A stretch of DNA of 64,000 nucleotides from Fimbriiglobus ruber (GTDB lineage Bacteria > Planctomycetota > Planctomycetia > Gemmatales > Gemmataceae): NCBI RefSeq assembly GCF_002197845.1, contig NZ_NIDE01000017.1, positions 1,410,712 to 1,474,711 of the forward strand, written 5' to 3'. The notes under the pieces are model-generated. The model was not told where the DNA came from, did no database searches, and worked only from the letters and a program-made list of their open reading frames with translations. This document shows, one piece after another, positions 43,751 to 53,420 of the stretch. How positions within the stretch are numbered: the stretch's first letter is position 1; every line of letters starts with the position of its first letter. The position numbers were made by a program, and so were the translations under genes.

Positions 43751-44452
43751 ATGCCTCGCTGGGTCTTGCTACTAGCCGTTGCGGGGTTTAGCGTGGCGGG
43801 GATGGTCTGTGCCTTCTTGGCTCAACGCGTGGAACCGGTCCGAGGATTGATTGCCGTCGAACCGGTTCATGATTTCGGGGAGGTATCTCAAGGGGATAAG
43901 GTGACTTGCGAGTTCGAGCTTATCAACAGCTTTGAACATCCGCTTGCGATCCGAGATGTGATTAAACAATGTGGCTGCACAAAGGCCGACTGCTCGCGAC
44001 AAACGCTTGCTCCATCCGAGCGGATGAGTGTTCAGGCGGAATGGGCAGTAGGTGATCGCCGTGGCCATTCGAGTCAAGAAATAACGGTGCTAGCCGTTCT
44101 CCCGGATGGGCAATTGGAGACAGTGAACTTACTGATGTCGGCTACCATTGTGCCCGACATTGCGTATGAGCCCGGTGAACTGAGGTTTACCTCGGACTCG
44201 ACTCCTCGAATAGTAACTTTTTCGCCGAAGAGGTTGAAAGACTGCGCCATAAAACAGGTATATTGCACGCATCGGGCATTCGAAGCCCGACTCCTTGCGG
44301 ATGGATCCCATGTTGAAGTGGCGTATCGTCCTGAAGCGTTGCTAGAGGACGTATCGGCAATATATCTGATGGTAGTAACGACCAGTCAACATGCCCCGCT
44401 TTGTAGTATTCCTCTGATAGCCGAGCGGCGCAGCGCGGCCAATGGAAAATGA
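43751..44452 (+). CDS. DUF1573 domain exported/membrane protein
   Basis: 233 residues; TATGGAG precedes the ATG. An N-terminal hydrophobic segment (WVLLLAVAGFSVAGMVCAFLA) is followed by two Ig-like beta domains. The first has HDFGEVSQGDKVTCEFELIN and CGCTKADC, the hallmark Cys cluster of DUF1573; the second has EPGELRFTSDSTPRIVTF. Such proteins are abundant on planctomycete envelopes, role unknown. First gene of an AT-richer block with different base use from the surroundings; the next genes are also exported and Cys-rich. Confidence 0.88.
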   Translation: MPRWVLLLAVAGFSVAGMVCAFLAQRVEPVRGLIAVEPVHDFGEVSQGDKVTCEFELINSFEHPLAIRDVIKQCGCTKADCSRQTLAPSERMSVQAEWAVGDRRGHSSQEITVLAVLPDGQLETVNLLMSATIVPDIAYEPGELRFTSDSTPRIVTFSPKRLKDCAIKQVYCTHRAFEARLLADGSHVEVAYRPEALLEDVSAIYLMVVTTSQHAPLCSIPLIAERRSAANGK

Positions 44453-44512
44453 GCGGGGCTTATGTTTGTGCGTGTGTGTTGTGTTTTTCTGAAACTCTGG
44501 AGGAATCTGATC

Positions 44513-44935
44513 GTGAGTAAGTACATTCGGTTTACCATTGCGTCGATAATGTTATGTATGTTGCCTCTTCTTTCTCTGTCGCCGCTGATTCTTGCCCAGA
44601 ATAACTGCAGCTTCACACCCTTCAACGGCGCCTGCGGATACGGCAATTGCACGAACGTAAAAATGTTTACATGCGGTAGTGTCTCTACAGCTGCCACTTG
44701 CCCTGGCGTTCAAGAGTCGCAACTCGCTGTCAATCTTTTCACGTGCGTTCCAGGAACGCCAACCCAAGCTTGCAACCCGGTGTTGAACGCACAAGGGAAT
44801 GCAGCCACGACGAACTGTCGCATTGATTACAGTTGTTCGTGGGATATGACGTCAAGTACATGTGTGGTCGGACCACAAGCGGGATCCTGTCAGGCGCCTT
44901 ACTATAAGTCAGCTACATGTCCGCCTCCGGGTTGA
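44513..44935 (+). CDS. Secreted 12-cysteine peptide
   Basis: 140 residues from a GTG at 44513 with GGAGG about eight bases upstream (an ATG at 44462 is less likely). A signal peptide (~residues 1-29, IASIMLCMLPLLSLSPLILA) precedes a mature part of about 110 residues with 12 cysteines, spaced as in a disulfide-bonded, repeat-like structure (CGYGNC, VKMFTC, VNLFTC). Rich in Thr, Ser, Asn and Gln. No family recognised. Lies 60 bases after the DUF1573 gene, probably in one transcript. Confidence 0.75.
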   Translation: MSKYIRFTIASIMLCMLPLLSLSPLILAQNNCSFTPFNGACGYGNCTNVKMFTCGSVSTAATCPGVQESQLAVNLFTCVPGTPTQACNPVLNAQGNAATTNCRIDYSCSWDMTSSTCVVGPQAGSCQAPYYKSATCPPPG

Positions 44936-45314
44936 TCCGTATATTCCTGAGATATACAATTTCCTTGGCACGAAATGAGTTCAACGATTTAAACTCAAGA
45001 AGAGCAAAAATTCGTCCACAGCCGCAATTAAATTGCTGAGCTTATTTCGCGTCAAGGTAATAGCCGGTTTAGTTCAATTTGCCAGACGGCATAGCTACAC
45101 GTGGGTCGTCATCCTGTGGTCCTGATTTGCGCTGTAACCACTTGCGCAAAAGAACGCTATGTCAAAATTCTCAAGATCATGCATGTATCAAAAAGGGCAA
45201 CTCTGTAGCGGCAGATTTATTCTCGGCACTATATTACTGGGCCACAACGGTTGCTTTCATGCCTGACTAATATTCCGTGACAGAAATAATTCGCATCTTC
45301 AGTGGAGTAGTGAT
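44936..45314. other. 379-base AT-rich intergenic stretch
   Basis: No clear gene. A 35-residue frame (45159-45266) with three Cys and a weak leader is possible but unsupported. AGTGGAGTAG at its right end is the ribosome-binding site of the next gene. Confidence 0.35.
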
Positions 45315-46397
45315 ATGCCTCATACGGCCTTCCTATTATTTTCGCTATTTTATATTGTAGCGCATGCTGAGGACTCTACCGTTACTGAAATTGAGAATGC
45401 GATACTCAAGCAATGCCGCTCCATTCGGCAGGGAAAGTTAACTCTTGAAGCAAAGATCTCGGGAATCAACAACGCGCCTGTTAACGATCGCGTTACGACT
45501 ATCTGGTTTGATTACGATAAAAACAAGGTCCGCAGCGACGTGGTCAACCACTGGAAGAACCGGGACGAGCCGGCGTACCGAATCATCCAGTGTTCTAACT
45601 GTGAGCGGCCCAATTATTGGGTGGAGTATCAGGAAAAGCCATTAACGAACGCAGTCACGTCGATAACGCTGGAACCGCTAACCGATGAAATTCGCAAACA
45701 GCGGCTCAGCGAGATCTTCGATCCACGCATGCTGGGCATTGTGGCCGCCGAGTCTACCGTGTTAAAGAACTATCATTTTGAAACTGAAGTGAACAGTTCG
45801 AATCGTGAAAAGCCCAATCTCCGACGTGACCGTTGGAAAGGGGAGGACTGCTGGGTCACCTCCTTCCACTTAAACACCGTGTCCAGAGTCTTCTGTGAGT
45901 TATGGGTAGTCCCGAGCCGCGGTTACACCGTGGCTCGTAACATCATGGAATCCCACCCCGGTGGAAAAACTTATCGTGTGGCCGTTGAGACCGAGGCAAC
46001 CCCAGTTGGCAACTCCGGGCTGTGGTTCCCCCACACATGCGTCTGCGAAACCACAAATGATGGAAAGTTAATCCGGAAAGAAGAATTGCGTGTGACGAGT
46101 ATTTCTCTGAACGAGCCGATCGAAGATAAGGTGTTCACACTGGCGGGTATGGACATCGCCTCGGACACGCCCATCGCCAGCAAACTCCCCAGCGGCGAGT
46201 CCCATGTCTTGACGTGGACTGGTGCTTCCGCAATCGAGCATGTCAACCCAGTCTTTATTCCGAAGCCTACATCCCAGGCATCGTCTCCGAGTAACCGCAA
46301 CCGGTTGCTCTTGGCAGCCGCGGCCTGTGCCTTCTTGGCGACGGTGGCCTTGGCAATTTTTTTCTGGCGCCGCCGGTCCAAGCCGCCGACCGGATGA
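45315..46397 (+). CDS. Exported, C-terminally anchored protein (paralogue A of a pair)
   Basis: 360 residues. N-terminal signal peptide (MPHTAFLLFSLFYIVAHA), then a large beta-rich domain reminiscent of LolA/LppX-type half-barrels (KLTLEAKISG..., TIWFDYDKNKVRSDV). A CxxCxxxNY motif (CSNCERPNY) lies near residue 93. More cysteines occur further on (EDCW, VFCELW, HTCVC). A C-terminal span (LLLAAAACAFLATVALAIFFW) and basic tail RRRSKPPTG anchor it in the membrane, with the body outside. Paralogous to the next gene. Confidence 0.78.
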   Translation: MPHTAFLLFSLFYIVAHAEDSTVTEIENAILKQCRSIRQGKLTLEAKISGINNAPVNDRVTTIWFDYDKNKVRSDVVNHWKNRDEPAYRIIQCSNCERPNYWVEYQEKPLTNAVTSITLEPLTDEIRKQRLSEIFDPRMLGIVAAESTVLKNYHFETEVNSSNREKPNLRRDRWKGEDCWVTSFHLNTVSRVFCELWVVPSRGYTVARNIMESHPGGKTYRVAVETEATPVGNSGLWFPHTCVCETTNDGKLIRKEELRVTSISLNEPIEDKVFTLAGMDIASDTPIASKLPSGESHVLTWTGASAIEHVNPVFIPKPTSQASSPSNRNRLLLAAAACAFLATVALAIFFWRRRSKPPTG

Positions 46398-46480
46398 GAT
46401 CGCATAGCGTTTAGGACCACTCGGGCGACCACTTCTCGACCGCCATCAGACTTGTAGCATTCGTTGCTGGATCATTACGC

Positions 46481-47617
46481 ATGAGTATATTGCGGATGGC
46501 AAACATGAACAAGCAAAGCGACCTCGCCGTACACGCAACGAATTACACCCTGGCTATCCTGGCTGGCCTGGTGCTAGCGGGAAACACATACGGGCAGCCC
46601 AAGGAATCAAAACAGATAAAATCGGCCAAGGAGATATTAAAATCTATCGAGAGCCGCAGGGAGGAAGTCAAGAATATTTTTATGGAGGCCACGATAGCGA
46701 TCGAGTCAAAGGACGCCGGCGGAAAGTTGCTACAGAGGCATTCGGAAGTGACGTATATACAGTCGGGAGACATGCGGAGAATTGACTACCGCCAATGGGA
46801 CGATGCCAATAATACAGTCATCAAGAACTACAGCTTGTGCCGCGGGTGTACGGCCGATAATTATATTTATTATGTGGACAAACTGTCCGGAGCGAAGCAA
46901 GCCGCAGCCGAATCAAACAGAAACGGTGTTGCAGATTTATTGCTTATAGATTTACGCGGGTTGGGACTGAGAGCTACGACGGTAGACAATTTCAAACCCG
47001 GCGTCATATTTGATCTTGTGAATGAAAAATACTTCAAGCCTACTGCGGACGCGGTAGTGATGGCAGACGGAAATGTAAAAATCGAACAAAAGCACACGGT
47101 ACTGGACAGCAAACTGATTATCATTGCCGACCCGGGTAACGAGTATCGTGTGTTAAGCATTGAATGTGGCCCTGTCAGTGACAACGCGAAGCGCAGCAAA
47201 GTCACATGTGAGTATAACGAGCGATCGAACATCTTTCCGTCTCGTGTGGAATACACCGTTACCTCGGAAGGATCTGCTTATACAAAGGAAGTGGTCAAAA
47301 TAAACAAAATAGAGACCGGGGCACAAGTGGGAGTAAATGCGTTTTCACCAAATTTGGTGGGCTTAGAATATAACGCGCCGGTACAGGTGCTTGGAAAAAA
47401 AACAAAAGTAAGTTATTTTGACGGGCAAACTCTCAGCGGTACGCCTCCCAATCCGGCGGCGTACAATAAAATTGTGCCGGACGCAGAAAAGAAAGTGCCG
47501 ACGCGGCAGCCGGAGAATACGAATTATCGGCCAGTTCTACTAGTTGCAACTATCGCACTAGTTATCGCCGGAATTGTCCTGATAATAGCAAGCAAAAGAA
47601 GAAGTCGCGACAAATGA
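46481..47617 (+). CDS. Exported, C-terminally anchored protein (paralogue B of a pair)
   Basis: 378 residues from the ATG at 46481 (46505 is an alternative, MNKQSDLAV). A signal-like segment (YTLAILAGLVLAGNTYG) is followed by a half-barrel-like domain with IFMEATIAIESKDAGGKL and the same CxxCxxxNY motif (CRGCTADNY, ~residue 122). C-terminal span VLLVATIALVIAGIVLIIA and tail SKRRSRDK repeat the layout of the previous gene. Overall similarity is moderate, so the duplication is old. Lower GC than neighbouring regions. Function unknown. Confidence 0.78.
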   Translation: MSILRMANMNKQSDLAVHATNYTLAILAGLVLAGNTYGQPKESKQIKSAKEILKSIESRREEVKNIFMEATIAIESKDAGGKLLQRHSEVTYIQSGDMRRIDYRQWDDANNTVIKNYSLCRGCTADNYIYYVDKLSGAKQAAAESNRNGVADLLLIDLRGLGLRATTVDNFKPGVIFDLVNEKYFKPTADAVVMADGNVKIEQKHTVLDSKLIIIADPGNEYRVLSIECGPVSDNAKRSKVTCEYNERSNIFPSRVEYTVTSEGSAYTKEVVKINKIETGAQVGVNAFSPNLVGLEYNAPVQVLGKKTKVSYFDGQTLSGTPPNPAAYNKIVPDAEKKVPTRQPENTNYRPVLLVATIALVIAGIVLIIASKRRSRDK

Positions 47618-48020
47618 ATGGTAGTAATTTTTGCACCTGGCTTGGGGTTTATTTTCCCCCCGCAAATACGGCAGATGCGATATCAAGACCGGCCGTGCTG
47701 CGCAACCTAAAAATGACGTGGGCTCACGAGAAGCAGGTGATGCCATGATCGGTTTTAGTTGTGCGAACGAATGAAATATAAGGGTTCGCAGCTTTGATTA
47801 TTCTATTTCTTTGAGACTGCACCTTGTGACACATCTGCATGATCGATGTTGGCTCATGTGACCGGAGAGGTGCGGGGCGCGGTTGCGGCGGCACGTTGGA
47901 AACGTGCCGCCGCAACCGCGTGCGCCGGCACCCGCAGACCAATCCGAACGCCATTGCTGCGGGTACGTTCCGCCTTCCACGTTTCCAGCCACATGAGCCT
48001 CGATGTTAATCGGTATGTGG
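47618..48020. other. 403-base intergenic stretch
   Basis: Contains the strong hairpin at 47878-47920 and is otherwise featureless. GC rises here back to the background level. Confidence 0.4.
47878..47920. terminator. Perfect 20-bp stem hairpin, 3-base loop
   Basis: CGCGGTTGCGGCGGCACGTT and its exact complement flank GGA. It lies between convergent genes (ends at 47617 and 48021), consistent with a bidirectional transcription end; no T-run on either side. Confidence 0.55.
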
Positions 48021-49769
48021 TCAATGTTGATCGGCTAGAATCAACTCAATATCTGCCGCAGAAAGGTGATAGATGCGCATCGTGAACCCCACTCGGCCCA
48101 CTGGTGCGACTTGTAAAAAGTACGCCCTATTGTCGGCGTGAAGGGAGTGAACGTCGAGAACATAGTACCCCGGGGTCAGGTGTACGGGGTCGCCAGGTGT
48201 GGCTTTCAACTGCGGTAAACCGGCCGCGCGGTAGTCCACGAAATTGTTGTAGGCCAGGAACACAGGTCGCGCATCTGGATGACTGTCGTACCAATCCTTG
48301 AAGCGATAAAGATCTTGCCCCCAATCGAGGTTGCTGTCGACAAGGTGGGCGGCGCCGTTCGATGGGCCGCCGGCGGCCTCGTTGAAGTACGCCAGTGAGT
48401 GCGGGAACACGCACAGACTGCTGACGACCGAACAACTCGCCAGTACCCACACCAGGACTCGGCCCCACCTCGGCCGCACTTCGGCGGCCTTCGACAGACC
48501 CACCAGGGCAAACGGCAGCGCCGGCAGGACGTAGCGAAAGTGCATGGTGTAACCGGTCTTTGCGGAGGCGACGGCCCACAGTACAGCCACCGGCAGCCAC
48601 ACAATCAGTTCGTCGAACCGCCGGAAGCGGGGAGTGAAAGATAAGACGAACCCGATCGCCGCGAGAGCCAGGGTTCCGAGCGGGATCTTGACGAGCGCAG
48701 CGTACAGGTAGAAGTACCACCACCCGTGGTCCCGCCACTCGCCCCGGAGGTACGACCGGCGAGTTCCCTCGAAATCGGCCTGCTGGAGGTCCAGTCCGCG
48801 GACGTAGTTCGCCGGAAGGGGCACCGGTACTCCCTCCGCCCATGTCCCTGCGAACACGTTTCGGCGCGTTCCCGTGTCGCCCGGAATCGATAGCGGGCGG
48901 CTGACGAAGTCGAACTCGCCGAGCCGGATCAACGTCCCCTCGCACCCGTAGCCCAGGTTGATGATGAGTATGCTCACGACTCCGGTGAGGACCACGTGGC
49001 CGAGCCGTCGTGCCGGCGGGAGCGACCGGTAGGCGGCCATGCTCGGGGCCACACACGCCGCGGCCGCCAGAACCGCCCAGGCGACGTAATCGGTGAGGGC
49101 CGTGAACTTGGTCAGCTGGGCGACCCCGAGCAAGGCCCCGGAGAGGTAGGCGGCCGGCGTCGTGGGACAGCGAAGGTATCGGTGGAACGAGTAGGACGCG
49201 GCCAGAGACGCGACGGCGCAGGGCAGGTCGGGGGTGGCCAGCGAAGCGTGCGCCAGCACGTTCGGGCCCAAGCACCAGAGCAGGCTCGCGAGCAGGGCGG
49301 CCCGGCGACCGTACAACTCGGCGGCCCACTTGCCCACGAGCCACATTCCGAGGAGCGACCAGACAATCCCCGGAACGCGAGCCAGCGCCATCAGGGTGCC
49401 GTATCGGGCGACATTGTCATTTGCGAAGACATGGGCGACGTCCCATTCCGGACGGCCGCCCGGTTCGTCGGGGATGGCTTCCAGCCGGTGAGTATCCGCG
49501 CCCGCCAGCCACACCGGCACCGCCTGGATGAGGCGGGACAACGGGGGGTTGACGCGGTAAACGTGGAAGGAACCGGTCGCAAGGTATGACAACCCCGTGG
49601 GGACGTGAGCGACTTCATTTCGGGTCGGGAACTGGGTGACAATCAGCCAGCCGAGGAGCGCGGTGTGAACGATCGCGAAAACGGCTCGCCCCCCGCAGTA
49701 GGACCGTTCCGACGCGATTCGTCTTAATCTCCCCAAGACAGCAGAATACATTTGGATACGTAGTCTCAT
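48021..49769 (-). CDS. GT39-type integral membrane glycosyltransferase
   Basis: 582 residues from the ATG at 49769 (ATGs at 49793 and 49751 also possible; none has a clear SD). About ten hydrophobic spans. FAIVHTALLGWLIVTQFPTRNEVAHVPTG holds the conserved acidic residue of the first external loop typical of dolichyl-phosphate-mannose or ArnT-like enzymes. HVYRVNPPLSRLIQ and the late DSNLDWGQDLYRFKDWYDSHP loop also fit. These enzymes move sugars from a polyprenyl carrier onto acceptors outside the membrane. Related to the GtrB-like gene at 34222 by chemistry, not by operon. Confidence 0.85.
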   Translation of the reverse strand: MRLRIQMYSAVLGRLRRIASERSYCGGRAVFAIVHTALLGWLIVTQFPTRNEVAHVPTGLSYLATGSFHVYRVNPPLSRLIQAVPVWLAGADTHRLEAIPDEPGGRPEWDVAHVFANDNVARYGTLMALARVPGIVWSLLGMWLVGKWAAELYGRRAALLASLLWCLGPNVLAHASLATPDLPCAVASLAASYSFHRYLRCPTTPAAYLSGALLGVAQLTKFTALTDYVAWAVLAAAACVAPSMAAYRSLPPARRLGHVVLTGVVSILIINLGYGCEGTLIRLGEFDFVSRPLSIPGDTGTRRNVFAGTWAEGVPVPLPANYVRGLDLQQADFEGTRRSYLRGEWRDHGWWYFYLYAALVKIPLGTLALAAIGFVLSFTPRFRRFDELIVWLPVAVLWAVASAKTGYTMHFRYVLPALPFALVGLSKAAEVRPRWGRVLVWVLASCSVVSSLCVFPHSLAYFNEAAGGPSNGAAHLVDSNLDWGQDLYRFKDWYDSHPDARPVFLAYNNFVDYRAAGLPQLKATPGDPVHLTPGYYVLDVHSLHADNRAYFLQVAPVGRVGFTMRIYHLSAADIELILADQH

Positions 49770-50018
49770 TTGGGGAGCACAGGGGGCGGGCACGAACCGA
49801 TATCGACGTGCCCGCCCATTGTACGTCGCACCAAATCAGGCGTGTGAGGGGCGGTACGAGGTCGCCCCGGGCAGGGTTGTAAACCCGGGGACCGTGACGG
49901 CACTTCGGCCCCGAACCTGGGCCGATGGAGACATGATGGTGAGAGCCCGGTCCGGCGGTTGACGTCGCCGGTTCGCCTTCGATGGCGCCGCGGGCTCCCG
50001 AAGCCGTGCCGAACTCAT

Positions 50019-53000
50019 TTACCCGACGAACACGCCGCCGTTGAAGAACGGGAAGACGTCGTAAGTTAGCGCGGAGGCCGGGTTGGTGGTGTTCGCCACG
50101 ATGGCGGCCCCCGTGTACGTCGTCACGCTCCCCCCCGAGCCTTCGCCGTCGCCCGTCACCAGATCCGCTTGCGCGTTTCCTTCCAGGTCCTTGGCCGTCA
50201 CCCGCACGCCGCCACGACTGTCCGGGTCCCCGGCGAAGAAGCTCGCGATCCCGGCACTACCCGCCGCCGGGTCGTCCAGACTGGAAAACTGGCCGATTAC
50301 CGTCATCAGGACCGCGGGGTCGGCGATCCGCACCCGCGGGGCCCCGCCCGGTCCGGCCCCGAAGATCAGGTCCGCGTGGCCGTCCCCGGTCACGTCCCCG
50401 GCCGTCACGTACACCCCGTTCCGCAGCGACGGCTCGAACGCGAAGAAGTCCGGCATCAACTCGGTCGGGTTGCCCGAGGCGATCGTTGTCCCGTTGTAAA
50501 TGGCGACCCGCGGGCCGCCGCCGAACCCGGCCGACACGATCAGGTCGCCGACGCCGTTCCCGGTCAGGTCGCCGACGGCCGCCCGGTCCCCGCCGCGGAA
50601 GTTCGGGTCGTTGATGCCGAAGAACCGTGCCACCTGGACGACCTGTCCCTGGGCTAAGGCCGCCCCGTCGTACACGGCCACGACCGGCCCGCCGGACTGG
50701 TCGGGGGTGACGATCACGTCCGGCACCCCGTCGCCGTTCACGTCACCGACGGCCACGTAGACGCCGCCGGTGAACGACGTCTCGAACGGGTTGAAGGAGG
50801 CGATCGTCTTGCCGGTCGTCCCGTTCAGCACGAAGACTTCGTTCGAGATCCCCGGGCCGGACCCGGCGATCACGTCCGGCGGGCCGCCCGCGGCGAAGTC
50901 GGCGGAGGCCACCCGGATCCCGCCGGTGAACGACGCGGGGAACGGGTCGACCTCGGACAGGGTGGATCCGTTCGCCGCGAACAACTCGACGGCGGCCCCC
51001 CCGGCGTCGGTGCCGACCGCGTACTGCGGGGACCCGACCAGCAACGCCGCCGGTGCCAGCGGGGGCGGCGGGGCCACCGGGACCACCGGGACCACCGGGG
51101 GCGGCGGGGGCACGACCGGCGGGGGCGCGACCACCGTCACCGTCCCGGGCACGTCGGTCACGACGTAGTTCGTCGCGAGGCCGCCGACCGGCGTGACCGG
51201 GTACGTGCCCGCCGGACTGGTGGCGGTCGCCGGGGTCGAGAAGGTCACCCCGCCGATCACGACGGCCGGCGTGTCCCCGTTGACGAGTCCGGTCAGGCTG
51301 TACGTGAAGACCGGGACGCCCGAGCCGGCGGTCACCTGGACGCTGTTGGCGGTTAGCGTGAGCGGGGCTTTGACGACAGACAGGATGCCCCGGGCGAACG
51401 AAAAATTGTAGTCGGCGGCGGCGAGCGTTCCCTGCGTGATCGGGTACGCCCCGGTCGGGCTCGCGGGCGTCGCCGTCGTCGCGAGCGCGCCGGTGAACGC
51501 GGTCGCCAGCGTGTCCCCGTTCACCAACCCGGTGACGGAGAACGGCAGGGCCGAAACGGCCACCCCGTAATCCACGGACGTGTTCAGCGCGGTGACGATC
51601 GCGAACGCTTTTTGCACGGTCACGGTCACGGTCACGGTACTCGTCCCGTAGTTCGTGTCCCCGAGATACGTGGCGGTGATCACGTCGGTCCCGACCGGCA
51701 GGGCGGTCGCGGGGAGCGTGGCCACGTCGTTGACCAGGGCCACCGTGCCGAGGTCGGTCGACCCGTCCTTGAAGTCCACGGCGCCCGTCGGGGGGTGGCC
51801 GGTGAGGCCCGCGACGGCGGCCGAAAACGTATCCGACCCGCCGTACACCAGGGCCGTCGACGCGGCCGTCAGGGTCGTGGTACTGGGCTCCGCTTTGACC
51901 ACCACCTTCAAGGTCGCGGTGCTCGCCTTGTCGTTCACGTCCCCGGCATAGCTGGCGGTGACGGTGTACATGCCGGCCGGCATGGGGGCCAAGTGAAGGG
52001 TGGCCACGCCGTTGACCAGGGTTACCGTGCCGAGGTCGGTCGACCCGACCGTGAAGTCCACGCCGCCCGTCGGCACCAGCGACGTGCCGGTCACCGTCGC
52101 GGTGACCGCGACGGCGTCGAACACGCCCGGGGCGGCCGGGGTGGCCGTCAACGACATCGTACTTTCGCGGGGCACGGGCGCGGCCGCCACCAGATCCGGT
52201 ACCAGCAGGGGGGCGATCGGGGAGCCCAGCCCGGTCAACAAGTCGTACCCCGGGCCGGCCGAGTTGCCGGACGCGTTGCTGCCGACCGTGATGTCGTGGA
52301 AGTCGGAGGTCGGGAGGGAGTACAAATCCGGGAGTGTTTGCGTCTGGCCGTCGAGGGGCCCGAGCCCGGCGATCGCCCGGCCCTGGTTCACGATCGCCAG
52401 CAGCCCGGCCCACTGCGGGGCGCTGGCACTCGTCCCGTATTCGGCGTCCCAGGGCGTCGACGAACCGTCCGCGGTCGAGTCGTAAATCGAGAGCGCGCTG
52501 TCCGGACCCCCGTTCATGGCGACGTCGGGCGTCCCGCGGGCAGTGCCGACCACGCCGGCGACGTCCGCGTTCCCCGTCTGGAAACTGGGGGCGGTTTCGA
52601 ACTCGCTGAGGCCGCCCCCGCCCCCGCTGTTCGACGGCAGGTCGTACGTCCAACCGGTCTCGGACTTCCACGAGTTGTCCGACCCGACGGTCAGGTTCGT
52701 AGCCCCCACGGCGAGCACGTCCGGGGACGCCGCCGGGTACTCAACGATCCCGTTGTCGCCGGATGAAAACACCATGGTCACGCCGGCGTGGGAAGCCGGC
52801 GTGATCAGGCCCGAGTCATCCGAGGACTCGCTGGGGTATTCGTCACCACCCCAGCTGTCCGAGACCACGGACACGCCCGGGTGCGCCTGGGCCCAGGCCG
52901 CCCCGTCGTTCAAGCCGCCCTCCGAGTCGCACTCGACCAGGATGATGTTGGCCATGGGGGCAATCACGTGAGCCCACTCGACGTCGAGCGAGATCTCGCC

Positions 53001-53420
53001 GGTCCAATCGTCACCCGGCGGCGGGGGGGGGGGCAGCTGCGTCCCGCCCCTTTGGTTCACTTCGGTAAAAAAGGACGACACCGGTTGCGCGTTGATTTCG
53101 TTCGTCGCGGTCCCGTAAAAACTGTCGAAGGCGGCCAGGTCGCTGGCGATGGTCGGGTCGTCGAACGCGTCGACGATCGCGATCGTTTGCCCCGCCCCGT
53201 CCGCGGTCGTCGTGCCGCCGAACGCGGGGATGGCGCCGATATCGTAGCCGCCCCGCTCCTGGTCTGGAGCCATCCCGTCCGGCGTGGCGCTACCGTTCGG
53301 GGACAGCAGGTGGTCGTCCGTGGTCATGACACCCGTGCTCGGCGTCAGCCGGTCTTCGAGGGCGACGAGCTGCGGGCGGCTCGCCCGCCGTGTCGATTGT
53401 CCGCGGTTCGATAACGTCAC
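50019..53420 (-). CDS. Large secreted sedolisin (S53) protease with Ig-like, MBG and FG-GAP domains
   Basis: 1133 residues from a GTG with AGGAGTAG upstream. The N-terminal motif QLVALEDRLTPS is the planctomycete export-type signature. The peptidase (~residues 55-410) shows the sedolisin Glu/Asp pair in GEISLDVEWAH (E, D four apart) and the nucleophile in YGTSASAPQWAGL. Two Ig-like repeats (~420-600), an MBG-like region (~605-770), a Pro-rich linker, then FG-GAP/VCBS repeats to the end (VAVGDVNGDGVPDVIVTPD). Probably an acid-active surface or secreted protease. No pro-domain of usual size is visible. Confidence 0.9.
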   Translation of the reverse strand: MTLSNRGQSTRRASRPQLVALEDRLTPSTGVMTTDDHLLSPNGSATPDGMAPDQERGGYDIGAIPAFGGTTTADGAGQTIAIVDAFDDPTIASDLAAFDSFYGTATNEINAQPVSSFFTEVNQRGGTQLPPPPPPGDDWTGEISLDVEWAHVIAPMANIILVECDSEGGLNDGAAWAQAHPGVSVVSDSWGGDEYPSESSDDSGLITPASHAGVTMVFSSGDNGIVEYPAASPDVLAVGATNLTVGSDNSWKSETGWTYDLPSNSGGGGGLSEFETAPSFQTGNADVAGVVGTARGTPDVAMNGGPDSALSIYDSTADGSSTPWDAEYGTSASAPQWAGLLAIVNQGRAIAGLGPLDGQTQTLPDLYSLPTSDFHDITVGSNASGNSAGPGYDLLTGLGSPIAPLLVPDLVAAAPVPRESTMSLTATPAAPGVFDAVAVTATVTGTSLVPTGGVDFTVGSTDLGTVTLVNGVATLHLAPMPAGMYTVTASYAGDVNDKASTATLKVVVKAEPSTTTLTAASTALVYGGSDTFSAAVAGLTGHPPTGAVDFKDGSTDLGTVALVNDVATLPATALPVGTDVITATYLGDTNYGTSTVTVTVTVQKAFAIVTALNTSVDYGVAVSALPFSVTGLVNGDTLATAFTGALATTATPASPTGAYPITQGTLAAADYNFSFARGILSVVKAPLTLTANSVQVTAGSGVPVFTYSLTGLVNGDTPAVVIGGVTFSTPATATSPAGTYPVTPVGGLATNYVVTDVPGTVTVVAPPPVVPPPPPVVPVVPVAPPPPLAPAALLVGSPQYAVGTDAGGAAVELFAANGSTLSEVDPFPASFTGGIRVASADFAAGGPPDVIAGSGPGISNEVFVLNGTTGKTIASFNPFETSFTGGVYVAVGDVNGDGVPDVIVTPDQSGGPVVAVYDGAALAQGQVVQVARFFGINDPNFRGGDRAAVGDLTGNGVGDLIVSAGFGGGPRVAIYNGTTIASGNPTELMPDFFAFEPSLRNGVYVTAGDVTGDGHADLIFGAGPGGAPRVRIADPAVLMTVIGQFSSLDDPAAGSAGIASFFAGDPDSRGGVRVTAKDLEGNAQADLVTGDGEGSGGSVTTYTGAAIVANTTNPASALTYDVFPFFNGGVFVG

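Noticed and set aside
45079-45270. 63-codon frame in the AT-rich gap
   Set aside because: No ribosome-binding site and no conserved-looking features.
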